Source of the DNA: Pseudomonas saponiphila
Lineage (GTDB): Bacteria; Pseudomonadota; Gammaproteobacteria; Pseudomonadales; Pseudomonadaceae
DNA: 64,000 nucleotides
Direction: 5' to 3'
NCBI RefSeq assembly: GCF_900105185.1
Contig: NZ_FNTJ01000002.1
Coordinates: 372,001-436,000, forward strand
A program made the translations under genes and the position numbers. Below the pieces are notes generated by a model. That model was not told where the DNA came from and made no database searches. It saw nothing but the letters and a program-made list of their open reading frames with translations. The first letter of the stretch is position 1. Every line of letters begins with the position of its first letter. This document shows, piece by piece, positions 1 through 8,434 of the stretch.

Positions 1-812
1 GACCCAGCCACGCTTACTGGGACCTGTCGCCGGGGCTGGACTTTGAAACCAAGCTGATCGCCAAGAGCAACGCCGCCGCCCTGCTGGAGCAGCAGTTGTC
101 CAAGCCCGGTTATCGCTGCGCGCCGATCAACCTGGGGTCCAACACCGATCCCTATCAGCCCATCGAGCGCGAGCAGCAACTGACCCGGCGCACCCTGGAA
201 GTGCTGCTGCGCTATCGGCACCCGGTGACCATCGTCACCAAGGGGTCGCTGATCCTGCGGGACCTGGACCTGTTGGCCGAGCTGGCCCGGCAGCGGCTGG
301 TGGCGGTGATGATCAGCCTGACCACCCTGGACGATGAGTTGAAGCGCATTCTCGAACCTCGGGCGGCGGCGCCCAAGGCGCGATTGCGGGCGATCCGGGT
401 GATGCGTGAAGCAGGTATTCCGGTCGGGGTGCTGTGTTCACCGATGATCCCGATGATCAACGACAGCGAGCTGGAAAGCCTGCTTGCCGAGGCCCATGCC
501 GCCGGGGCGCAAAGCGCGGCCTACATGATGCTGCGGCTGCCCCTGGAAGTGGCGCCGCTGTTCGAGGAATGGCTGGCGGCGCATTACCCGCAGCGCGCCG
601 CCCACGTGCTCAGCCTGATCCGTCAGAGCCGCGGCGGTGAGCTGTATGACAGTCGTTTTGGCAGCCGCATGCGCGGCGAGGGACCTTTCGCCGAGTTGCT
701 GGCCCAGCGTTTTGCCAAGGCTCTCAAGCGTCTGGGGCTCAATCGCCGCGAGGTGTTCGATCTCGACTGTTCGGCCTTCTGTCCGCCGGGCGGACAGATG
801 TCGTTGCTGTGA
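1..812 (+). CDS. PA0069-type radical SAM protein, C-terminal part (5' end outside window)
   Basis: The frame is open from base 3 to a TGA at 810-812, giving 269 residues of a longer protein. The visible part has the look of a radical SAM TIM barrel of the spore-photolyase-like group, with segments such as PSHAYWDLSPGLDFETK, NLGSNTDPYQPIE and VLCSPMIPMIND. The CxxxCxxC iron-sulfur motif expected of the family lies upstream of the window and cannot be checked. A closing segment LDCSAFCPP contains two cysteines. An internal ATG at 96 is not the start, because conserved sequence continues upstream. The substrate is unknown. The carbonic anhydrase gene follows after 127 bp. Confidence 0.85.
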   Translation, partial: PSHAYWDLSPGLDFETKLIAKSNAAALLEQQLSKPGYRCAPINLGSNTDPYQPIEREQQLTRRTLEVLLRYRHPVTIVTKGSLILRDLDLLAELARQRLVAVMISLTTLDDELKRILEPRAAAPKARLRAIRVMREAGIPVGVLCSPMIPMINDSELESLLAEAHAAGAQSAAYMMLRLPLEVAPLFEEWLAAHYPQRAAHVLSLIRQSRGGELYDSRFGSRMRGEGPFAELLAQRFAKALKRLGLNRREVFDLDCSAFCPPGGQMSLL

Positions 813-939
813 ACGGCATTGGCCTATCGTTGAGTGACCCAGTGGTCGCGGGCGGCGGCTCGGTTATTTCTTAATCGATTACTGGCGTCGTGCCGGATAA
901 TTCTGGAAAATTCACCAAATCCGACAGAGAGGCTGAATC

Positions 940-1674
940 ATGAGTGACAAAGATAAACAGCCGTTGGCTGCGTCGGCTCCGGCACCCACCGAGGTTGGCG
1001 AAACCGCCGATGCAGCGCTGCAGCATATCGTTGACGGCTTTTTGCATTTTCATCATGAAGTCTTCCCGCAGCAGGAAGAGTTGTTCAAGAAACTGGCCAC
1101 GGCCCAGCGGCCGCGGGCGATGTTCATTGCTTGTGCCGATTCGCGCATCGTTCCCGAACTCATCACCCAAAGCTCCCCGGGCGACCTGTTCGTGACCCGC
1201 AACGTGGGTAACGTGGTGCCGCCTTACGGGCAGATGAACGGTGGTGTGTCGACGGCGATCGAGTACGCGGTGCTGGCCCTGGGGGTGCATCACATCATCG
1301 TCTGCGGGCATTCGGACTGCGGCGCCATGCGCGCGGTGCTCAACCCCCAGAGCCTGGAGAAGATGCCCACGGTCAAGGCCTGGCTGCGCCATGCCGAAGT
1401 GGCGCGGACCATGGTCCACGAGAACTGCGATTGCGCCGACGAGTCGTCCAGCATGCATGTGCTGACCGAAGAGAACGTCATCGCCCAGTTGCAGCACCTG
1501 CGCACCCACCCTTCCGTGGCCTCGCGCATGGCCAACGGCCAGTTGTTCATCCATGGCTGGGTCTATGACATCGAAACCAGCTCGATCAAGGCCTACGACG
1601 CGGACAAGGGTTGCTTCCTGCCGCTCGATGGCAGCCACCCGATCCCGGTTGCCACGCCCAAAGCGCGTTTCTAA
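940..1674 (+). CDS. Beta-class carbonic anhydrase
   Basis: This 244-residue cytoplasmic zinc enzyme interconverts CO2 and bicarbonate. The beta-class signature is complete: C65 and D67-R69 in IACADSR, and H124 and C127 in CGHSDCGAM, supply the zinc ligands and the Asp-Arg dyad. Residues 1-25 form a short polar extension before the catalytic domain. The length fits the family. The gene appears to stand alone and is followed 18 bp after the stop by a GC-rich hairpin. Some Pseudomonas carry a SulP bicarbonate transporter next to a homologous gene; none is present here. Confidence 0.93.
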   Translation: MSDKDKQPLAASAPAPTEVGETADAALQHIVDGFLHFHHEVFPQQEELFKKLATAQRPRAMFIACADSRIVPELITQSSPGDLFVTRNVGNVVPPYGQMNGGVSTAIEYAVLALGVHHIIVCGHSDCGAMRAVLNPQSLEKMPTVKAWLRHAEVARTMVHENCDCADESSSMHVLTEENVIAQLQHLRTHPSVASRMANGQLFIHGWVYDIETSSIKAYDADKGCFLPLDGSHPIPVATPKARF

Positions 1675-1692
1675 ATTCCCTTGAGTGGTAGC

Positions 1693-1722
1693 AGCCAGGG
1701 CCGCCGTCTGGCGGCCCTGGCT
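1693..1722 (+). terminator. Hairpin after carbonic anhydrase gene
   Basis: A perfect 13-bp stem (AGCCAGGGCCGCC paired with GGCGGCCCTGGCT) with a GTCT loop starts 18 bp after the stop codon. No T run follows, so it could be a transcript-end stabiliser as easily as an intrinsic terminator. Confidence 0.55.
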
Positions 1723-1989
1723 TGGTCACGCCCGAAGTACAGCCAGGAGCAGGGTGCACGCTGCCCTGCCTTGGCAACTGCTGGTAGGCGGGAGTCGGGC
1801 CGGCCGCGCCAGGGGCTTGCGGCTGCTGATCGAAACACGGGGAGTGAAGCGGCGCCTGGAAGGCTGGTCGAGCACCAAGGGTGGGCACTGCAGGGCAAGA
1901 GGCTGGACCGAAGGTTGGGCGCGCGGCGCTCGCAGAGGGCCGGCCCTTCGCCACAAGGCTCGTTGCGAGCCTTGCTGGCGAGGCGTGGG
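1723..1989. other. Non-coding stretch with a second hairpin
   Basis: Together with the hairpin before it, this makes a 315-bp gap. Short overlapping frames exist on both strands, but none has a ribosome site or a recognisable protein. A 9-bp stem (CAAGGCTCG, loop TTG, CGAGCCTTG) at 1954-1974 lies just past the stop of the minus-strand gene and may end its transcript. The flanking bases CTTCGCCA and CTGGCGAGG resemble the edges of Pseudomonas REP elements. Nothing else is recognisable. Confidence 0.4.
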
Positions 1990-2640
1990 TCAGGCGGCGG
2001 GCTGGTCCAGTTCCAGTTCAACGCCCAGTTGGCGCGACAGGCAGGGCCAGCGTTTCCAGGCGGCCTCGGTATCCGGGCTGCTGAGCTTCTCGCGGTAGGC
2101 TTCGACTGACTCCAGGGCGAAGCTCTCTTCGTTGAGCATCGCGTCGACTGCGTGGTGCACCGCTTCGTCCAGCTGGTTGGCGAAGGTTTCGCCGATCAGT
2201 TGGTGGGCGATGAGGTTGGCGACCGTCATGTCCAGGGGGATCAGCGGACGGCCGAAATGCTTGATGTACAGGTCGTTGACTTCCTCCACCAGGCGCAGGG
2301 CCAGGTAGGCTTCGTCCAGCAGGCTGTCGAGGCCGACGTGGCCGTCCATGATGGCCGGCGGCTGGAGGAAGAATTGCTCGGCGATCTTCAGTACCGGCTT
2401 GATCTGCGACTCGATGCCGGCTTCGCGGGCCACCGCGTTGGCGGCGTCCAGCAGGTCCGGAACCTGGTCGATGTAGGCGCTGACGAAACGGGTCAGGACG
2501 CCCTTGGCGTCGACTTCGGGCAGCTGGATGGAGGGGTGCAGGTGAGGCAGTTGCGTTTCCAGCTGACGGGCCAGAAGGCCCGTGCTGGCTTCGTGTTGCT
2601 GGGCCAGCTGGATCTGCTCGCGCAATGCGACGGTGTTCAT
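1990..2640 (-). CDS. Conserved hypothetical protein (PA0104-like, DUF6586-type)
   Basis: This is a 216-residue, mostly helical soluble protein with no signal peptide or membrane segment. It is acidic, with leucine-rich stretches such as LDSLLDEAYLALRLVEEVND. I take ATG 2640 because GGAG lies about 7 bases upstream; the upstream ATG at 2676 lacks such support. It resembles the hypothetical gene found between carbonic anhydrase and the aa3 oxidase genes in other Pseudomonas, and the DUF6586 assignment is from memory of the family. Its function is unknown. It is divergent from coxB. Confidence 0.75.
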   Translation of the reverse strand: MNTVALREQIQLAQQHEASTGLLARQLETQLPHLHPSIQLPEVDAKGVLTRFVSAYIDQVPDLLDAANAVAREAGIESQIKPVLKIAEQFFLQPPAIMDGHVGLDSLLDEAYLALRLVEEVNDLYIKHFGRPLIPLDMTVANLIAHQLIGETFANQLDEAVHHAVDAMLNEESFALESVEAYREKLSSPDTEAAWKRWPCLSRQLGVELELDQPAA

Positions 2641-3010
2641 GAAAACTCCAGGGACAAGGACATGAATAGGGAGCACATAAGTTAGCGTGCTTACAAAAGC
2701 GGTTAAGACGCATTTGTCATAATTATTTCATGCTTAGTCATCGCGGTTATATCGCTGTATTCGCCCCTGCTTTCTACCCCTTTTCCTCCGTGGCCTGCAA
2801 AGCCCTTCCCCGGCGTTTCAAGTGATTTATGCCAGCGCGTTGCGAGGTGAGAGTCGCTGTCTATACTCGCCAATGAATGAAGTTAGCTGATGACGCTCGA
2901 CTGCAGACGCAGCGAGGCCCCGGCCGGTTTAAGTTCGTAGTCTAGGCAGCCGCTCCCTTGCCGCAGGTGTTGAGCCTCCGGGATAACAAGAACGATAAGG
3001 GGAACCCGCA
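2641..3010. other. Divergent promoter region upstream of coxB
   Basis: This 370-bp gap separates the DUF6586-type gene from coxB and must hold the promoters of both. It is more AT-rich than its surroundings near 2700-2760. Besides the candidate coxB promoter at 2840-2867, I see no clear operator or coding frame. Confidence 0.5.
2840..2867 (+). promoter_or_regulatory. Candidate sigma-70/RpoS-type promoter for the cox cluster
   Basis: TTGCGA (2840-2845) and TATACT (2862-2867) are separated by 16 bp, about 145 bp before the coxB start. RpoS-type promoters share this -10 box, and the aa3 oxidase of P. aeruginosa is known to be induced under starvation; the link to this site is inference. Confidence 0.45.
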
Positions 3011-4138
3011 ATGATGCGACATCCACATGTCTGGATGGGCCTGCTGTTGTGGTCGGTATTCAGCCAGGCGCAAGCCGCCTGGACGGTGAACATGACGCCA
3101 GGGGCGACCGAGATAAGCCACGCGGTGTTCGACCTGCACATGACCATCTTCTGGATCTGTGTGGTGATCGGGCTCATCGTCTTCGGCGCGATGTTCTGGT
3201 CGATGATCGTGCACCGTCGCTCCACCGGCCAGGTCCCGGCCCGTTTCCACGAAAGCACCACGGTGGAAATCCTCTGGACCATCATTCCCTTCCTGATCCT
3301 GGTGGCCATGGCCGTGCCCGCCACGGCGACGCTGATCAAGATGTACGACACCAGCGAGCCGGACGTGGACATCCAGATCACCGGCTACCAGTGGAAGTGG
3401 CACTACAAGTACCTGGGCCAGGATGTGGAGTTCTTCAGCAACCTGGCCACTCCCGCCGAGCAGATCCACAACAAGACCGCCAAGGGCGAGCACTACCTGC
3501 TGGAAGTCGACCAGCCGCTGGTGCTGCCGGTGGGGGCCAAGGTGCGCTTTTTGGTGACCGCCGCCGACGTCATCCACTCCTGGTGGGTGCCGGCCTTCGC
3601 GGTCAAGCGTGATGCCATCCCCGGCTTCGTCAACGAGGCCTGGACCCGGGTCGACAAGCCCGGCATCTATCGCGGCCAGTGCGCCGAGCTGTGCGGCAAG
3701 GACCACGGCTTCATGCCGATCGTGGTCGACGTCAAGAGCCAGGCCGACTACGACACCTGGCTCGGCGAACGCAAGGCCGAGGCGGCCAAGCTCAAGGAAC
3801 TGACCAGCAAGGAATGGACCCTCGACGAACTGGTGGCCCGTGGCGACAAGATCTACCACACCACTTGCGTCGCCTGTCACCAGGCCGAGGGCCAGGGCCT
3901 GCCACCGATGTTCCCGGCGCTCAAGGGGTCGAAGATCGCCACCGGTCCCAAGGAAGCTCACCTGAGCCTGGTGTTCCACGGCAAGCCCGGCACCGCCATG
4001 GCGGCTTTCGGCAAGCAGCTCTCGGAAGTCGACATCGCCGCCGTGGTCACCTACGAACGCAACGCCTGGGGCAACAACAAGGGCGACATGGTGACGCCCA
4101 AGGATGTCCTGGCGCTGAAACAGGCGGAAAGCAAATGA
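3011..4138 (+). CDS. coxB: Cytochrome c oxidase subunit II with fused cytochrome c domain (caa3/aa3 type)
   Basis: This 375-residue subunit accepts electrons from cytochrome c at its CuA centre. A signal peptide ends near AQA (about residue 23) and two membrane helices follow, at roughly 43-65 and 84-106. The periplasmic cupredoxin domain has all CuA ligands: H189, C224, E226, C228, H232 and M235. A C-terminal cytochrome c domain contains CVACH (286-290), with M330 as the likely distal heme ligand. The fused domain makes it a caa3-like subunit II. It is the first gene of the oxidase cluster, and coxA follows after 82 bp. Confidence 0.97.
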   Translation: MMRHPHVWMGLLLWSVFSQAQAAWTVNMTPGATEISHAVFDLHMTIFWICVVIGLIVFGAMFWSMIVHRRSTGQVPARFHESTTVEILWTIIPFLILVAMAVPATATLIKMYDTSEPDVDIQITGYQWKWHYKYLGQDVEFFSNLATPAEQIHNKTAKGEHYLLEVDQPLVLPVGAKVRFLVTAADVIHSWWVPAFAVKRDAIPGFVNEAWTRVDKPGIYRGQCAELCGKDHGFMPIVVDVKSQADYDTWLGERKAEAAKLKELTSKEWTLDELVARGDKIYHTTCVACHQAEGQGLPPMFPALKGSKIATGPKEAHLSLVFHGKPGTAMAAFGKQLSEVDIAAVVTYERNAWGNNKGDMVTPKDVLALKQAESK

Positions 4139-4220
4139 GCCGGTTCATCGAATATTTGCGCAAGCGGTCGCGGCACGTCGCTGCCGATCATCCCGTCCAT
4201 TCGCTCGCAGGAGACAGGAC

Positions 4221-5816
4221 ATGAGTGCTGTGATCGATGACCACGGCCACGCCGGCCATGATGACCACGCCCATGGTCCCGCCAAGGGCCTGATGCGCTG
4301 GGTGCTGACCACCAACCACAAGGACATCGGCACCCTGTACCTGTGGTTCAGCTTCTGCATGTTTCTCCTTGGCGGTTCGTTCGCCATGGTGATCCGTGCC
4401 GAGCTGTTCCAGCCCGGGCTGCAGATCGTCGAGCCGGCGTTCTTCAACCAGATGACCACCATGCACGGCCTGGTGATGGTCTTCGGCGCGGTGATGCCGG
4501 CCTTCGTCGGCCTGGCCAACTGGATGATCCCGCTGATGATCGGCGCGCCGGACATGGCCCTGCCGCGGATGAACAACTTCAGCTTCTGGCTGCTGCCGGC
4601 GGCCTTCCTGCTGCTGGTGTCGACCCTGTTCATGCCCGGCGGCGGGCCGAACTTCGGTTGGACCTTCTACGCCCCGCTGTCCACCACCTACGCCCCGGAA
4701 AGCGTGACCTTCTTCATCTTTGCCATTCACCTGATGGGCATCAGCTCGATCATGGGCGCGATCAACGTGATCGCCACCATCCTCAACCTGCGTGCCCCGG
4801 GCATGACCCTGATGAAGATGCCGCTGTTCGTCTGGACCTGGCTGATCACCGCGTTCCTGCTGATTGCGGTGATGCCGGTACTGGCCGGCTGCGTGACCAT
4901 GATGCTGATGGACATCCACTTCGGCACCAGCTTCTTCAGTGCCGCCGGCGGCGGTGACCCGGTCTTGTTCCAGCACGTGTTCTGGTTCTTCGGCCACCCC
5001 GAGGTGTACATCATGATCCTGCCGGCCTTCGGCGCCGTCAGCTCGATCATCCCGACCTTCAGCCGCAAGCCTCTGTTCGGCTACACCTCGATGGTCTACG
5101 CCACCGGGGCGATCGCCTTCCTGTCGTTCATCGTCTGGGCGCACCACATGTTCGTGGTCGGCATCCCGCTGGTGGGCGAGCTGTTCTTCATGTACGCCAC
5201 CCTGCTGATCGCCGTGCCCACCGGGGTCAAGGTGTTCAACTGGGTGAGCACCATGTGGCAGGGCTCGCTGACCTTCGAGACGCCGATGCTGTTCGCCGTG
5301 GCCTTCGTCATCCTGTTCACCATCGGCGGCTTCTCCGGGCTGATGTTGGCCATCGCCCCGGCGGACTTCCAGTACCAGGACACCTACTTCGTGGTGGCCC
5401 ACTTCCACTACGTGCTGGTGCCGGGAGCGATCTTCGGGATCTTCGCCTCAGCCTATTACTGGCTGCCCAAGTGGACCGGGCACATGTACGACGAAACCCT
5501 GGGCAAGCTGCATTTCTGGCTGTCCTTCGTCGGCATGAACATGGCGTTCTTCCCCATGCACTTCGTCGGGCTGGCCGGCATGCCGCGGCGGATTCCGGAC
5601 TACAACCTGCAGTTCGCCGACTTCAACATGGTGTCCTCCATTGGCGCCTTCACCTTCGGCGCCACGCAGATCTTCTTCCTGTTCATCGTCATCAAGTGCA
5701 TTCGCGGTGGCAAACCGGCCCCGGCCAAGCCGTGGGAAGGTGCCGAGGGCCTGGAGTGGAGCATCCCTTCGCCGGCGCCGTACCACACCTTTGTCACCCC
5801 ACCGGAAGTGAAATGA
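4221..5816 (+). CDS. coxA: Cytochrome c oxidase subunit I
   Basis: This 531-residue protein of twelve membrane helices carries heme a and the heme a3-CuB site where O2 is reduced. Visible landmarks are H82 in MTTMHGLVM (heme a), HPEVY at 259-263 (CuB ligand and the cross-linked tyrosine), the HH pair in WAHHMFV (CuB), and HFHYVLVPG with the two heme ligands. The N-terminus is unusually rich in His and Asp (DDHGHAGHDDHAHG). Length is normal. An AGGAGACAGG ribosome site precedes the ATG. It is transcribed with coxB and separated from cox11 by a REP pair. Confidence 0.97.
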   Translation: MSAVIDDHGHAGHDDHAHGPAKGLMRWVLTTNHKDIGTLYLWFSFCMFLLGGSFAMVIRAELFQPGLQIVEPAFFNQMTTMHGLVMVFGAVMPAFVGLANWMIPLMIGAPDMALPRMNNFSFWLLPAAFLLLVSTLFMPGGGPNFGWTFYAPLSTTYAPESVTFFIFAIHLMGISSIMGAINVIATILNLRAPGMTLMKMPLFVWTWLITAFLLIAVMPVLAGCVTMMLMDIHFGTSFFSAAGGGDPVLFQHVFWFFGHPEVYIMILPAFGAVSSIIPTFSRKPLFGYTSMVYATGAIAFLSFIVWAHHMFVVGIPLVGELFFMYATLLIAVPTGVKVFNWVSTMWQGSLTFETPMLFAVAFVILFTIGGFSGLMLAIAPADFQYQDTYFVVAHFHYVLVPGAIFGIFASAYYWLPKWTGHMYDETLGKLHFWLSFVGMNMAFFPMHFVGLAGMPRRIPDYNLQFADFNMVSSIGAFTFGATQIFFLFIVIKCIRGGKPAPAKPWEGAEGLEWSIPSPAPYHTFVTPPEVK

Positions 5817-5827
5817 ACCGCTGGGCC

Positions 5828-5896
5828 GTAGGAGCGAGCTCGCTCGCGAAGGCGCCAGAGCCTGGTGTCCGGTTCGCCGGCAAGCCGGCTCCTACA
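5828..5896. repeat. REPIN (inverted REP pair) inside the cox cluster
   Basis: TAGGAGCGAGCTCGCTCGCGAAG and CTTCGCCGGCAAGCCGGCTCCTA-type halves lie in opposite orientation in the 99-bp gap between coxA and cox11. This matches the REP-doublet structure common in fluorescent Pseudomonas. Such hairpins can stabilise upstream mRNA or weaken read-through. Confidence 0.85.
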
Positions 5897-5915
5897 GGTT
5901 CGGGAGGAGGTTGAG

Positions 5916-6473
5916 ATGTCCGAAGTCTCGCTGAAGAAACTGGTGACCCGCCTGTTGCTGGTGGTGGCGGCGATGTTCGTCTTCGGTTTTGCCCTGGTGC
6001 CGATCTACGACGTGATGTGCAAGGCCCTGGGCATCAATGGCAAGACCGGAGGGCAGTACGCGGACCAGAGCCAGCAGGTGGATGAGTCGCGCCAGGTGCG
6101 GGTGCAGTTCCTGTCCACCAACGCCATCGACATGGTCTGGGATTTCTACCCCAAGGCCGATGACATCGTGGTCCATCCGGGGGCGGTGAACGAGATGATC
6201 TTCATCGCCCGCAATCCCAGTGATCACCCGATGAGCGCTCAGGCCATCCCGAGCATTTCCCCCAGCAGCGCGGCCATGTACTTCCACAAGACCGAGTGTT
6301 TCTGCTTTACCCAGCAGGTGCTGCAGCCCGGGGAGAAGATCGAGATGCCGGTGCGTTTCATCGTTGACCGCGACATGCCCAAGGATGTGAAGCACCTGAC
6401 GCTGGCTTACACGCTGTTCGATATCACCGCGCGTCATCCACCCGTGGCGGCGACCGCCAAGACCGGTGGATAG
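5916..6473 (+). CDS. ctaG: Cytochrome c oxidase assembly protein, CuB chaperone
   Basis: This 185-residue Cox11/CtaG protein delivers copper to the CuB site of subunit I. It has one N-terminal membrane helix (about residues 12-31) and a periplasmic immunoglobulin-like domain with the copper motif CFCF (C128 and C130); C35 lies just after the membrane helix. ATG 5916 is chosen because GGAGGAGG lies 5 bases upstream; an ATG at 5865 would place the start inside the REP pair. It is cotranscribed with coxA and coxC. Confidence 0.96.
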   Translation: MSEVSLKKLVTRLLLVVAAMFVFGFALVPIYDVMCKALGINGKTGGQYADQSQQVDESRQVRVQFLSTNAIDMVWDFYPKADDIVVHPGAVNEMIFIARNPSDHPMSAQAIPSISPSSAAMYFHKTECFCFTQQVLQPGEKIEMPVRFIVDRDMPKDVKHLTLAYTLFDITARHPPVAATAKTGG

Positions 6474-6506
6474 ACGATCTGGCGTGCCCGATAAGGAGAA
6501 CGACCC

Positions 6507-7394
6507 ATGGCGACTCATGAGCACTATTACGTTCCGGCCCAGAGCAAGTGGCCGATCATCGCGACGGTGGGCATGTTCGTCACCGTGTTCGGCCTGGCGA
6601 CCTGGTTCAACGATCTGAAGGCGGCGCGCCCGGAATCCCACGGGCCACTGATCTTTTTCGTCGGCGGCCTGCTGCTGGCCTACATGCTGTTCGGCTGGTT
6701 CGGCGCGGTGGTCAAGGAAAGTCGCGCCGGGCTGTACAGCGCTCAGCTCGATCGCTCGTTCCGCTGGGGCATGAGCTGGTTCATCTTCTCCGAAGTGATG
6801 TTCTTCATGGCCTTCTTTGGCGCGCTGTTCTATGTGCGGCACATGTCCGGGCCCTGGCTCGGCGGTGAGGGGCACAAGGGCATCGCCCATATGCTCTGGC
6901 CGAACTTCGAGTTCGTCTGGCCGCTGCTCGACAACCCCGATCCGAAACTCTTTCCATCGCCCAAGGGCACCATCAGCCCTTGGGGCCTGCCGCTGCTCAA
7001 CACCGTGCTGCTGGTCAGTTCCAGCGTCACCGTGACCATCGCCCACCATGCCCTGAAGAAAGGCCATCGCGGTGCGCTGAAGATCTGGCTGGCGCTGACC
7101 GTGCTGCTGGGCTGCGCCTTCCTCGGCTTCCAGGCCGAGGAATACATCCACGCCTATCACGAACTGGGGCTGACCCTGGGCTCGGGGATCTACGGCGCGA
7201 CCTTCTTCATGCTCACCGGGTTCCACGGGGCCCACGTGACCATCGGCACCTTGATCCTGTTCGTGATGCTGATGCGCATCCTGCGCGGGCATTTCGACGC
7301 CGAGCATCAGTTCGGCTTCGAGGCGGCCAGCTGGTACTGGCACTTCGTCGATGTGGTGTGGATCGGCCTGTTCGTCTTCGTCTACGTGCTCTGA
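6507..7394 (+). CDS. coxC: Cytochrome c oxidase subunit III
   Basis: This 295-residue membrane subunit of the aa3 oxidase has about seven helices. Family landmarks include the early HYYVP, the acidic segment FQAEEYIHAY and the terminal SWYWHFVDVVWIGLFVFVY. It has no metal centre; in the family it supports proton uptake and lipid binding. AAGGAG lies upstream of the ATG. It ends the first block of the cluster and meets a convergent small gene. Confidence 0.97.
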   Translation: MATHEHYYVPAQSKWPIIATVGMFVTVFGLATWFNDLKAARPESHGPLIFFVGGLLLAYMLFGWFGAVVKESRAGLYSAQLDRSFRWGMSWFIFSEVMFFMAFFGALFYVRHMSGPWLGGEGHKGIAHMLWPNFEFVWPLLDNPDPKLFPSPKGTISPWGLPLLNTVLLVSSSVTVTIAHHALKKGHRGALKIWLALTVLLGCAFLGFQAEEYIHAYHELGLTLGSGIYGATFFMLTGFHGAHVTIGTLILFVMLMRILRGHFDAEHQFGFEAASWYWHFVDVVWIGLFVFVYVL

Positions 7395-7419
7395 GGCGCT
7401 GTTCAGGAGTTGCTGCGCC

Positions 7420-7623
7420 CTACCAGGGCGCGTGGGACACCAGCTGGCCGCTGAAGAAGCCCCAGGCGATCAGGCCCACGGTGATCGCGGCCAGGCACAC
7501 CCGAACACTCAGGGCGGTCACCAGGCGCTTGGATTGGCTGTCGTCCTTGACCAGAAAGAACAGGCCGCTGAACAGGCTGATCACCGTGGCAATCAGCATC
7601 AGGACGATGGCTGCTTTGAGCAT
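7420..7623 (-). CDS. DUF2909 twin-transmembrane protein
   Basis: This 67-residue protein has two hydrophobic helices (about residues 3-24 and 43-60) joined by a polar loop KDDSQSKR. This fits the small DUF2909 inner-membrane family, often found beside oxidase genes in Pseudomonas. It lies on the opposite strand, convergent with coxC and divergent from the SURF1 gene, so it separates the two halves of the oxidase cluster. A GGGGGA-like ribosome site precedes it. A role in oxidase assembly is guessed only from location. Confidence 0.8.
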   Translation of the reverse strand: MLKAAIVLMLIATVISLFSGLFFLVKDDSQSKRLVTALSVRVCLAAITVGLIAWGFFSGQLVSHAPW

Positions 7624-7693
7624 GGTGGGACTCCGGGGGGAACGCGATGTACAGCAGTATAGCGAGTGGATTTCTCAAGCCTGCGGGTCGCTC

Positions 7694-8434
7694 ATGAAAG
7701 GCTTCCGGCCCGGCGTCGTGCCGACCCTGGTGGTGCTGTTGCTGCTGCCGGTGCTGGTTTACCTGGGCTTTTGGCAACTGGGGCGCGGCGAGCAGAAACG
7801 CCAGCTGCTGGCCAGTTACGCCGAGCGCCGCGTGGCCCAACCGGTGCCGCTGCTGGAGTTGCTGGGCGCCGAGGATACGGCCTTTCGCCGACTGCGCCTG
7901 TATGGCCATTTCGATGCCGAGCACAGCCTGCTGCTGGACAACCGCCTGCACGACGGCCAGGCCGGAGTCGAGTTGCTGCAACCCTTCCTCGACCAGACCA
8001 GCGGGCGCTGGCTGCTGGTCAATCGTGGCTGGCTGCCCTGGCCCGACCGGCGCACACCGCCGGTCTTCAGCACCCCGGAGCAGAGCCTGAGCCTGGATGC
8101 CTGGGTCTACGTTTCTCCGGGAGCGGTGTTCCAACTGCATGCCGACCCGGCCGCTGCGCGCTGGCCGCGGCTGATTACCGCCGTGGCCCCGCAAGCACTC
8201 TGGGCCGAGCTGGATCGCATTGGCTTCAACCAGGAGGTGCGCCAGGAGTCCGGCCCGGGCGCTTACCTGACGGCTTGGCCGGTGGTGGCCATGGGACCGG
8301 AAAAACACCAGGGCTACGCCGTGCAGTGGTTCGCCATGGCCCTGGCCCTGCTGCTCCTCTATCTCTATTTCGGCTGGCACAACGCACGGGAGAAACGCCA
8401 TGGGAACGGCCATGAATCCACCCAGCATCTCTGA
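7694..8434 (+). CDS. SURF1-family cytochrome oxidase assembly protein
   Basis: This 246-residue protein is probably involved in inserting heme a into subunit I. It shows the family pattern: a first membrane helix followed by LGFWQLGRGEQKR, a periplasmic domain with LLVNRGWLPW, and a terminal helix in YAVQWFAMALALLLLYLYFGW. ATG 7694 gives the normal family start (MKGFRPG), although its ribosome site is weak. The gene overlaps the next one by 35 bp. Because an opposite-strand gene lies upstream, it probably has its own promoter between 7624 and 7693. Confidence 0.92.
   Translation: MKGFRPGVVPTLVVLLLLPVLVYLGFWQLGRGEQKRQLLASYAERRVAQPVPLLELLGAEDTAFRRLRLYGHFDAEHSLLLDNRLHDGQAGVELLQPFLDQTSGRWLLVNRGWLPWPDRRTPPVFSTPEQSLSLDAWVYVSPGAVFQLHADPAAARWPRLITAVAPQALWAELDRIGFNQEVRQESGPGAYLTAWPVVAMGPEKHQGYAVQWFAMALALLLLYLYFGWHNAREKRHGNGHESTQHL

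Noticed and set aside
1681..2109. Several overlapping frames of 67-142 codons after the carbonic anhydrase gene
   Set aside because: All overlap one another on both strands, contain the hairpins and lack ribosome sites. They look non-coding.
5892..7343. 483-codon minus-strand frame across ctaG and coxC
   Set aside because: Both plus-strand genes have clear families and ribosome sites; the antisense frame has none.
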